This document shows positions 8,238-14,775 of a stretch of DNA of 64,000 nucleotides, one piece after another (positions within the stretch are counted from its first letter, which is position 1; every line of letters begins with the position of its first letter). Origin of the DNA: Geodermatophilus bullaregiensis (GTDB lineage Bacteria; Actinomycetota; Actinomycetes; Mycobacteriales; Geodermatophilaceae); assembly GCF_016907675.1 (NCBI RefSeq), contig NZ_JAFBCJ010000001.1, positions 4,402,001 through 4,466,000 on the forward strand. Direction: 5' to 3'. Position numbers and translations under genes: made by a program. The notes under the pieces were generated by a model. It worked only from the letters and a program-made list of their open reading frames with translations, made no database searches and was not told the origin of the DNA.

Positions 8238-9316
8238 CGTGCCCGCGCCGCGGGGAACGGCACACCGGTCCCGGCACCGAGTGCGCGCAGGTCGGACAGC
8301 GACCGCTCTGCGAGGAGCACGCCCCCGGCCGCGAGGTTCGCCGCCTCCGCGCGGTCCTCGACCTCGCCCGGGTAGAAGACCTCGTCGAAGCCCTGCGCGA
8401 GGGGGACCGTCTTGACCTCGTCGATCAGTCGCCGCACCCGCGCCTCGTAGCCGGTGCGGTCGCCGAAGGCGTCGGGGTCGAGCGCGAGGAGGAGGTGGCC
8501 GGCGCCGCTGGGCCGGTCGGCCTCGTACGGCCCGTGGACACCGGTGCCCACGGCGCTGCCGGTCAGGGCGCCGGAGAGCACGTCCATCAGGAAGGTGATC
8601 GCGTACCCCTTGTGGCCGGCCATCGGCAGGACCACGCCGAGCACCCCCTCCGCCGGGTCGGTCGTGGGGGCGCCGTCGGCGGTCAGGGCCCAGGTCTCCG
8701 GGATCGGCTCGCCGCGGTTCGCGGCCAGGTGGATCTTGCCGCGCGCGACTGCGGTGTTGGCGATGTCGACGGCGACGACCCGCCCGTCGGGCCCCGGAGC
8801 CGCGATCGACCACGGGTTGGTGCCGAGCCGCTTCTCCCGGCCACCCCACGGGGCCATGGCCGGACTGGCGTTGGTGGTCAGGACGGCGACGAACCCGTCG
8901 CGCGCCGCCCGGCGGGTGAAGTACATGGCCGTGCCGAAGTGGTTGGAGTTGCGCACACCGACGACGCCGACCCCGTGCACCCGGGCCCGGTCGACGGCCA
9001 GCAGGCGGGCGCGCTCGGTGAGGACCTGCCCGACGCCGTCGCGGCCGTCGAGCAGCACCAGGGGCCCGGTGTCGGACAGGACCGCCGGGTCGGAGACGGG
9101 GCGCATCGCCCCGGACCGCAGCCGCGCGGCGTACCACGGCAGCCGCAGGAGGCCGTGCGACTGGTGTCCCCAGAGGTCGGCCTGGACGAGGCTGTCGGCG
9201 ACCAGGGCGCCGTCCTCGTCCGGCACCCCCAGCGAGGCGAGCACCCGCGTCGCGAAGGCGCGCAGGGTCTCGGGCGGGAGCCGCTCGTCCGGCACTCGCG
9301 TCCGGTTGTCCTCCAT
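8234..9316 (-). CDS. Malate/L-lactate/ureidoglycolate dehydrogenase family (Ldh2) oxidoreductase
   Basis: This NAD(P)-dependent dehydrogenase (360 aa) belongs to the Ldh2/YlbC/AllD fold, which is unrelated to Rossmann-type MDH. Landmarks are HQSHGLLRLPWY (about 52-64, substrate-binding His), RNSNHFGTAMYFTRRAA (catalytic His region, about 125) and MAPWGGREKRLGTNPW (155-172). It oxidises a 2-hydroxy acid to the 2-oxo acid. The exact substrate is unknown. The ATG at 9316 is preferred: it has no Shine-Dalgarno but sits 7 bases after TACTGT, a leaderless-type promoter. It is the first gene of the dehydrogenase-GntR pair and is divergent from the ABM-cupin-dehydrogenase operon. Confidence 0.88.
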   Translation of the reverse strand: MEDNRTRVPDERLPPETLRAFATRVLASLGVPDEDGALVADSLVQADLWGHQSHGLLRLPWYAARLRSGAMRPVSDPAVLSDTGPLVLLDGRDGVGQVLTERARLLAVDRARVHGVGVVGVRNSNHFGTAMYFTRRAARDGFVAVLTTNASPAMAPWGGREKRLGTNPWSIAAPGPDGRVVAVDIANTAVARGKIHLAANRGEPIPETWALTADGAPTTDPAEGVLGVVLPMAGHKGYAITFLMDVLSGALTGSAVGTGVHGPYEADRPSGAGHLLLALDPDAFGDRTGYEARVRRLIDEVKTVPLAQGFDEVFYPGEVEDRAEAANLAAGGVLLAERSLSDLRALGAGTGVPFPAARAR

Positions 9317-9328
9317 ACTGTATACAGT
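9317..9328. promoter_or_regulatory. Perfect palindrome ACTGTATACAGT, candidate GntR operator
   Basis: The 12-base palindrome abuts the ATG of the minus-strand dehydrogenase gene. It overlaps the minus-strand -10-like hexamer TACTGT (9324-9329), which lies exactly 7 bases before the start codon. Palindromes with a TGTATACA core are typical of FCD-type GntR operators. Binding here would shut off the minus-strand promoter and could affect the plus-strand one. Confidence 0.6.
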
Positions 9329-9364
9329 AACGCATACAGCAGCGAACGGATGGGGAGGACGTCG

Positions 9365-9676
9365 GTGTTCAGCCTGGTGGTCCAGATGACCGTGCGGCCC
9401 GGTCGGCGGGAGGAGTTCCTCGCCGGCATGGCCGCGAACGCGGAGGCGTCGGTGCGCGATGAACCGGGGTGCCTGCGCTTCGACGTCTGCTCGGTCGAGT
9501 CGGACGAGAACCGCTTCGTGCTCTACGAGCTCTACACCGACGCCGACGCGTTCGCGGCGCACAAGGCGTCCCCGCACTTCGCGCGGTGGCGCGCCGTCGC
9601 CGAGCGGGTGGTCGAGAGCCAGGTCAACAAGGCCGGCCGGCTGCTGCACACCCACACCTCCGAGGAGTCCGCGTGA
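9365..9676 (+). CDS. Antibiotic biosynthesis monooxygenase (ABM) domain protein, YgiN/LsrG-like
   Basis: A 103-residue dimeric alpha/beta-barrel protein: FSLVVQMTVRPGRREEFL at the N-terminus, then EPGCLRFDVC and FVLYELYTDADAFAAHKASPHF, the standard ABM core. Members act as cofactor-free monooxygenases or isomerases on small substrates. The GTG at 9365 is preferred to an ATG 15 bases earlier because GGGGAGGAC lies between them at ideal distance. It begins a three-gene operon, overlapping the cupin gene by GTGA. Confidence 0.88.
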   Translation: MFSLVVQMTVRPGRREEFLAGMAANAEASVRDEPGCLRFDVCSVESDENRFVLYELYTDADAFAAHKASPHFARWRAVAERVVESQVNKAGRLLHTHTSEESA

Positions 9677-10131
9677 GCGCCCAGCCCGTCCCGCCGTCGA
9701 TGGTCCTGCGCCCGGAGGAGATCGAGCGCTTCGACCGCGGCAACGGCGTCGTCACGATCCCGTTCGTCGGCAGGTGGAACTGCGCGGACAACGAGGTCAC
9801 CACCGGGATGACCGTGTTCGCGCCCGGCACCGGCATCCCCCTGCACTCGCACAACGTCGAGGAGACGGTCCTCGTCTTCGAGGGCGAGGCCACCGCCGTC
9901 GTCGGTGACGACGAGTTCGAGCTGGTCGCCGGTCAGGCGACCTGGGTGCCGGCCGGCGTCCCGCACTGCTTCCGCAACCGCGGCCAGGGCTCGATGACCA
10001 TCTACTGGGTCTACGGCGGCCGCGACGTCACCCGCACCATCACCGCCACCGGCGAGACGTTCGAGCACCTGTCGGACAGCGACCGCGGCGCTGGACCCGC
10101 GCGCCGGAGCGATGGCGCGACCCCGGCATGA
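9673..10131 (+). CDS. Cupin-domain protein
   Basis: A single-domain cupin (152 aa). Motif 1 G...PLHSHNVEETVLVFEGEA (about residues 55-75) and motif 2 ATWVPAGVPHCFRNRG (about 92-108) supply the metal ligands His, His, Glu and His. Role unknown: it may be an isomerase, decarboxylase or dioxygenase acting on the pathway acid, or a small-molecule sensor. The start overlaps the ABM stop (GTGA) and its stop overlaps the following dehydrogenase start (ATGA), so all three are translationally coupled. Confidence 0.85.
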   Translation: MSAQPVPPSMVLRPEEIERFDRGNGVVTIPFVGRWNCADNEVTTGMTVFAPGTGIPLHSHNVEETVLVFEGEATAVVGDDEFELVAGQATWVPAGVPHCFRNRGQGSMTIYWVYGGRDVTRTITATGETFEHLSDSDRGAGPARRSDGATPA

Positions 10132-11213
10132 CCACCCTCCGCCCCTACCGCCTCGGCGTGATGCTCGGCGACGGCATCGGACCCGAGATCGTCCCCGCCT
10201 CCGTGCGCGTGGTCGACGCAGCGCTCGCCGCCGCCGACGCCGAGCGGGTCGAGTGGCAGGAGCTGCCGGTCGGCGCCTCCGCCATCGACGAGCACGGCAG
10301 CGCCGTCCCCGACGCCACGCTGTCGGCGCTGGCCGAGCTGGACGGCTGGCTGCTCGGGCCGCACGACAGCGCGGCCTATCCCGAGCCGTTCCGGTCGCAG
10401 CTGAACCCGAGCGGCCGGTTGCGCAAGCACTTCGACCTGTACGCGAACATCCGGCCGGCGCGTGGGTTCGAGGGCGGGGAGGCGATCGCCCCGGACGCCG
10501 ACCTGGTCATCGTCCGGGAGAACACCGAGGGCTTCTACGCCGACCGGAACACGTTCGCGGGAACCGGCGAGTACATGCCGACCCCCGACGTCGCCATCGC
10601 GATGGGGGTCTTCACCCGGCCGGCGATCGAGCGGATCGCGCGGGCGGCGTTCGAGCTGGCCGGCCGCCGGCGGAACAAGGTGACCATCGCCCACAAGGCC
10701 AACGTGCTGCAGCTGAGCTCCGGGCTGTTCCGGCGCGTCTGCCTGGAGGTGGCCGAGGACCACCCCGACGTCGAGGTCGACGACCTCCACATCGACGCGA
10801 TGACGGTGCACCTGCTGCGCCGCGCGTCGACCTTCGACGTCGTCGTCGCCGAGAACATGTTCGGCGACATCCTCTCCGACCTGGCGGGCGAGCTGGCCGG
10901 CTCCCTCGGCACCGCGCCCTCGATCAACGCCTCGGACACCCGGTGCATGGCGCAGGCCGCGCACGGCTCGGCCCCCGACATCGCCGGGCGGGGGCTGGCC
11001 AACCCGGTCGCCATGATGCTGTCGTCGGCCATGCTGCTCGACTGGCTGGGCACCCGGCACGGCGACGACCGGGCCGCCCGGGCCGCGGTGGTCGTCGAGG
11101 ACGGCGTCCGGGCGGCGGTGCGCGCCGGTGTGAGCACCCGCGACCTGGGCGGTGCGGCCTCGACCGGGGAGTTCACCGACGCCGTCGTGGAGCGCATCGC
11201 CGCGGGCGCCTGA
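10128..11213 (+). CDS. Isocitrate/isopropylmalate dehydrogenase family protein (tartrate-dehydrogenase-like)
   Basis: A beta-decarboxylating dehydrogenase (361 aa) that uses NAD(P) and a divalent metal. Seen: LGVMLGDGIGPEIV at the start, the substrate-Arg segment LRKHFDLYANIRPARG (about 100-116), VIVRENTEGFYADR (125-140), KANVLQLSSGLF with the catalytic Lys (about 190), DAMTVHLLRRASTFDVVVAENMFGDILSDL with the metal Asp residues (about 224-255), and AAHGSAPDIAGR (285-297). The segment between the Arg motif and RENTEGFY resembles tartrate/D-malate dehydrogenases more than LeuB. Context (hydroxy-acid transporter, Ldh2, relic glycerate kinase) supports a role in hydroxy-acid catabolism rather than leucine synthesis. 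Confidence 0.88.
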   Translation: MTTLRPYRLGVMLGDGIGPEIVPASVRVVDAALAAADAERVEWQELPVGASAIDEHGSAVPDATLSALAELDGWLLGPHDSAAYPEPFRSQLNPSGRLRKHFDLYANIRPARGFEGGEAIAPDADLVIVRENTEGFYADRNTFAGTGEYMPTPDVAIAMGVFTRPAIERIARAAFELAGRRRNKVTIAHKANVLQLSSGLFRRVCLEVAEDHPDVEVDDLHIDAMTVHLLRRASTFDVVVAENMFGDILSDLAGELAGSLGTAPSINASDTRCMAQAAHGSAPDIAGRGLANPVAMMLSSAMLLDWLGTRHGDDRAARAAVVVEDGVRAAVRAGVSTRDLGGAASTGEFTDAVVERIAAGA

Positions 11214-11217
11214 CAGC

Positions 11218-11271
11218 GGTGTGCGCCCACGGGCGCATCTCGGTCTGCAGAACGAGCCCCGAGCGCACACC
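11218..11271. terminator. Inverted repeat between convergent genes
   Basis: GGTGTGCGC (11218-11226) and GCGCACACC (11263-11271) are exact complements. An inner CTCG/CGAG pair lies between them. It lies just after the dehydrogenase stop and before the convergent MFS stop, so it may terminate both. The loop is long, so confidence is moderate. Confidence 0.45.
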
Positions 11272-11306
11272 ACCGCCGGCGTCGGAGGCCGCGCGCGCGT
11301 GAGCCG

Positions 11307-12491
11307 TCAGCCGCCGTCCACGCGCAGCCGCCGCGCGGCGGCCCCGGCGAGGGCGAGCGCGCCGGCGGTCGCCCACAGCACCCCGGCCGAGCCCACCCCG
11401 GCGGCGAGCAGCCCGACGGCGCTGGGGATGAGCACCTGGCCCAGCCGGTTGCCGGTCAGCCGCAGCGACATCGCCCGGCCGCGCAGCCCGGCCGGTGCCG
11501 TCTCCGCCAGCCAGGACATGGTCAGCGGCTGCCCGACGCCCAGCCCCAGCCCGAGCAGGACGACGAGCACCGCCGTCCCGGCGACCGGCATCGACACCGC
11601 GACGGCCGCCATCGACACCGCCGACAGCGTGACGCTGAGCAGCATCAGCCGGCGCCGCCCGGTCAGCCGCACCAGCCGGCCGAGGAAGAAGCGGGAGGTC
11701 ATCGAGGCGACGGCGCGCAGGGTCAGCAGCAGCCCGACGGTGCCGGCGGCCAGTCCGCGGTCGGCGCCGAGGGCGGGCAGGTAGACCAGCGTGATGTCGA
11801 CGGCGGCGAGCACGACGCAGCTGATGGACAGCGCCCGCAGGAGACCCGGCAGGCGCAGCAGCGTGCCCATGCCGCCGGTCACCGCGGAGCCGCCGGTGCG
11901 CTCGCGGACCGGGAACCGCAGGACGGTGGTGCAGGCCAGCAGCAGGACGGCGATCGCCGTGGCCAGGAAGAAGATCGGGCGGGTGTCGGGCAGGGCGCCG
12001 GTCCCGCCGGCCACGGTGATCAGCCCGGGCCCGACGGCCTGTCCGAGGGACGCGGCGAAGGTGTAGTGGCCGAACGCCGTGTCGAAGCGCCCGGGCCCGG
12101 CGGTGTTGGCCACGGCCGCCTGCTGGCCGACGACCGAGAGCAGGTGGCCGGTCCCGAGCACCACGCTGCCGGCGACCAGCCCGGCCGCCCCGCCGCGCTG
12201 GCCGGCGAACACGACCGCCGACAGCAGCAGCAGGACCGCGCCGGCCAGCATCACCCGGCGCTCGCCGAACCGGTCGGTGGCCTGTCCCGACGGGACGGCG
12301 AGCAGCAGCGGGACGACGGCGAACGACGCGGTGAGGGCGCCGAGCCAGGCGGCCGGCACGTCCAGCTCGATCGCCCGGTAGGCCGACGTCGGGCGCAGCA
12401 CGAAGGTGATGACCTGGGTGAGCGCGGAGTGCACCAGCAGGACGGCGAGCAGCCGCCGTCCGCCGGCCGGTGGCGTCGCCGGGGCCCTCAC
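11307..12491 (-). CDS. MFS transporter
   Basis: A 394-residue protein with about 12 hydrophobic segments and the MFS loop 2-3 motif as GQATDRFGERRVML (about residues 62-75), plus a second-half equivalent FFLGRLVRLTGRRRLML (about 265-282). Probably a proton-coupled importer or exporter of a small organic compound. The GTG start overlaps the GntR stop as GTGA, placing it in one operon with the regulator. Together with the divergent RraA-like gene, uptake of an aromatic or dicarboxylic acid is plausible but not shown. Confidence 0.87.
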   Translation of the reverse strand: MRAPATPPAGGRRLLAVLLVHSALTQVITFVLRPTSAYRAIELDVPAAWLGALTASFAVVPLLLAVPSGQATDRFGERRVMLAGAVLLLLSAVVFAGQRGGAAGLVAGSVVLGTGHLLSVVGQQAAVANTAGPGRFDTAFGHYTFAASLGQAVGPGLITVAGGTGALPDTRPIFFLATAIAVLLLACTTVLRFPVRERTGGSAVTGGMGTLLRLPGLLRALSISCVVLAAVDITLVYLPALGADRGLAAGTVGLLLTLRAVASMTSRFFLGRLVRLTGRRRLMLLSVTLSAVSMAAVAVSMPVAGTAVLVVLLGLGLGVGQPLTMSWLAETAPAGLRGRAMSLRLTGNRLGQVLIPSAVGLLAAGVGSAGVLWATAGALALAGAAARRLRVDGG

Positions 12492-13180
12492 CGGCGCGTC
12501 CGTCGGGTCGCGTCCGCGGCAGCCAGGCGGTCGGCGGCCCGGGCGGCGAGGCTGGTCTCCACGTGGCGGCGCATGAGATCGGTGGCCGCCGCGGCGTCGC
12601 GGTCCTGCACCGCCTCGACCAGCAGCCGGTGCTCCTCGGCCCGCCGTGCGCGCTCCTCGTCGCTGCGCCCGGCCCGCAGCGCGTGCCGGCGGTAGCGGTC
12701 GGTCTTGTCCCACAGGCCGTCGAGGACCTCGACGAGCAGCGCGTTGTGCGACGCGCGGTAGAGGGCCGCGTGGAACCGGCGGTGCCCGGCCAGCTGTGCC
12801 GGCGACGGGTCGTCCGGCAGTGACTCGAGCCGGTCCAGGGTGTCGGCCATCGCGGTGAGGTCGGCGGCGGTGCGGCGGTGCGCGGCCAGGCCGGCGGCGA
12901 GGGGGTCGAGGTCCTGCCGCAGCTCCACCAGGTCGCGCGCCTCGGTGGCGTCGAGCGGGGCGACCCGGGCGTCGCGGTGCGCGCCGAGCTCCACCAGCCC
13001 CTGCTGGGCGAGCCGGCGCAGCGCCTCCCGCAGCGGGGTGGTGCTGATGCCGATCCGGTGGGCGACGGCGGCCTGGTTGAGCACCGCCCCGGGCGCCAGC
13101 TCCCCGGTCAGGATCATCTCGCGGACCCGCGCGTAGGCCAGCTCGCTCTTGGTCGCGGCGCTCTCCTGCTCGACAGACAC
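12488..13180 (-). CDS. GntR-family regulator, FCD subfamily
   Basis: A 230-residue repressor: winged helix at about 10-80 (LNQAAVAHRIGISTTPLREALRRL) and an FCD domain beyond residue 90 with His-rich ligand helices (HRRFHAALYRASHN). It differs from the FCD regulator at 7.5-8.2 kb, so the two control separate units. It sits head-to-head with the RraA-like gene and in operon with the MFS gene. The palindrome AGGTTATAACCT at 13248 is its likely operator. The GTG at 13180 has GAGGAGG about 12 bases upstream. Confidence 0.92.
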   Translation of the reverse strand: MSVEQESAATKSELAYARVREMILTGELAPGAVLNQAAVAHRIGISTTPLREALRRLAQQGLVELGAHRDARVAPLDATEARDLVELRQDLDPLAAGLAAHRRTAADLTAMADTLDRLESLPDDPSPAQLAGHRRFHAALYRASHNALLVEVLDGLWDKTDRYRRHALRAGRSDEERARRAEEHRLLVEAVQDRDAAAATDLMRRHVETSLAARAADRLAAADATRRTRR

Positions 13181-13247
13181 AGCTGGTCACAACCTCCTCG
13201 ACGTCCTGAGCTGCGCACACCTGTCTGAGGTGCGCGAGGACACGAAC

Positions 13248-13259
13248 AGGTTATAACCT
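13248..13259. promoter_or_regulatory. Perfect palindrome AGGTTATAACCT overlapping a -10 element
   Basis: The 12-base palindrome contains TATAAC (13252-13257), a good -10 hexamer nine bases before the ATG of the RraA-like gene. That gene has no Shine-Dalgarno, so its transcript may be leaderless. A repressor bound here would block the promoter. The adjacent GntR is the natural candidate. Confidence 0.55.
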
Positions 13260-13266
13260 CCGGACC

Positions 13267-13758
13267 ATGACCGACCAGCCGGTACCCGCGACGACCGACC
13301 TCTGCGACGCGCACCCGGAGGCGCAGGTGTGCGAGCCGGTGTTCCGGACCTTCGGCGGCCGGACCGCCTTCTGCGGGCCGATCACCACGCTCAAGGTGTT
13401 CGAGGACAACACCCTGGTCAAGCAGGCCGTCGAGGGCCCCGGCGAGGGCCGCGTGCTGGTCGTCGACGGCGGGGGCTCGAGGCGCTGCGGGCTGGTCGGC
13501 GGCAACCTCGCGGTCGCGGCGGCGACCAACGGCTGGGCCGGGATCGTCGTGTACGGCTGCATCCGGGACGCCGACGAGCTGGCCGGGCAGCCGGTCGGGG
13601 TCCGCGCGCTGGCCGCCTTCCCGCGCAAGAGCGAGCGCGGGCTGCACTCCGGTCAGGTGGGCCGGCCGGTCGTCTTCGCGGGCGTGGTGTTCCGCGAGGG
13701 GGAGTGGCTCTGCGCGGACAGCGACGGGATCGTCGTGCTGCCGACCCCGCCGGCCTGA
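13267..13758 (+). CDS. RraA-like protein (ribonuclease activity regulator / 4-hydroxy-4-methyl-2-oxoglutarate aldolase family)
   Basis: A 163-residue member of the RraA/HMG-aldolase fold: [50 protein letters not shown] (about 67-97) and [12 protein letters not shown] (98-110). The aldolase form needs Arg-Asp and Gly-rich positions that are present (GGGS, IRDADEL), so either an aldolase or a divergent RNase E inhibitor is possible. In this family the two activities cannot be separated by eye. Control by a catabolic GntR and the MFS neighbour favour the aldolase/pyruvate-forming role. Confidence 0.85.
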   Translation: MTDQPVPATTDLCDAHPEAQVCEPVFRTFGGRTAFCGPITTLKVFEDNTLVKQAVEGPGEGRVLVVDGGGSRRCGLVGGNLAVAAATNGWAGIVVYGCIRDADELAGQPVGVRALAAFPRKSERGLHSGQVGRPVVFAGVVFREGEWLCADSDGIVVLPTPPA

Positions 13759-13762
13759 CCGC

Positions 13763-14314
13763 TCAGCGCACCCGGTAGGTGGTCTGCACCATCCCGCCGC
13801 GGAAGGTCCGCGTGCGCGCGTGCTCGAGCAGCACGTCGGCCGGCAGCGGCCCGAACGGCGTGTGCCCCTCGCCGATGAGCACCGGCACCCGCGACAGCGT
13901 GAGCTCCCCGACCAGCCCGGCGGTCAGGAAGGTGTGCACGAGCCGGCCGCCGTCGACGTACACCCGCCGGTACCCGGCCGCGGCGAGCGCGGCGACCGCG
14001 TCGTCGAACGAGCCGTGCACGGCGATGCGGGGGTCGGCACCAGGCCCGAGCGTGGTGCTGACGACGTGCACCGGCTTGCCCTGGTAGGGCCACTCGTCCA
14101 GCGGCGCGATCACCTCGTAGGTACCCCGGCCCATGACCAGCGCGTCGATGCCGGCCACGAACTCGGCGAACCCGAAGTCGCCGCCCTCGCCGTCGTCCGG
14201 GGCGCCACCGGCGTCGGCCCCGCCGGTGAGCCAGGCGAGGTCGCCGTCGGGCCGGGCGATGAACCCGTCGACGCTCATGCCGAGGAAGACCGATCCGGTG
14301 AAGGGCGCGTCCAT
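13763..14314 (-). CDS. Dihydrofolate reductase family protein (RibD C-terminal-like)
   Basis: A 183-residue protein with the DHFR/RibD_C fold: VFLGMSVDGFIARPDGDLAWL at the N-terminus, FVAGIDALVMGRGTYEVI (about 47-64), and VYVDGGRLVHTFLTAGLVGELTLSRVPVLIGEG (115-148). Such stand-alone forms are common in actinobacteria. They probably reduce a small NADPH-dependent substrate and do not replace folA. Substrate unknown. It converges with the RraA-like gene, leaving four bases between stop codons. Confidence 0.88.
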   Translation of the reverse strand: MDAPFTGSVFLGMSVDGFIARPDGDLAWLTGGADAGGAPDDGEGGDFGFAEFVAGIDALVMGRGTYEVIAPLDEWPYQGKPVHVVSTTLGPGADPRIAVHGSFDDAVAALAAAGYRRVYVDGGRLVHTFLTAGLVGELTLSRVPVLIGEGHTPFGPLPADVLLEHARTRTFRGGMVQTTYRVR

Positions 14315-14463
14315 GCCGCTCAGCGTGCCCGAACCGGACGACGGATCGGGGTGGCGCCGTCGCCGGCGGTATCAGGCAGGGACTGTCGGACCTCCGGAGT
14401 AGGCACGGACATGTTCACCCCGGCGTTGTACGGAGCACGGGGGAACCGCCCAGGAGGCTCGTC

Positions 14464-14775
14464 ATGGCCACCGCCACTCTGCCGATCGACCGCCGTCCCG
14501 CCGCCGCGCGCCGGGCCCGGCCCCACGTCGCCGGGGACGTCCTGGCCGTCGCCTGGGCCCCCGGCGCCGCCCCGCCCCGGGAGATCCGCGTCCGGCCCGA
14601 GCTGCACGGCCGCCTGCTCGCCGAGCTCGGCCCCGCCCTGGCGGAGCACGGTGTCCTCGGGGAGCCGGCCGGGGTCCCGCTCGTCGTCGACCCGGAGCTG
14701 CCCGAGTTCCCCGGCTTCGAGGTGCGCCGGATCCGGCCGGGCGGTCCCGCCCGGCCCGGCGTCCTGGCGGCCTAG
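14464..14775 (+). CDS. Hypothetical protein, actinobacterial
   Basis: A 103-residue Pro/Ala/Arg-rich soluble protein of unknown function with no motif I recognise. AGGAGG (14451-14456) sits at the right distance before the ATG. The codon use is like the neighbours', with strong GC at third positions, so it looks like a real gene. Its stop codon overlaps the stop of the convergent cydDC gene in the shared bases CTAG (14772-14775). Confidence 0.65.
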   Translation: MATATLPIDRRPAAARRARPHVAGDVLAVAWAPGAAPPREIRVRPELHGRLLAELGPALAEHGVLGEPAGVPLVVDPELPEFPGFEVRRIRPGGPARPGVLAA

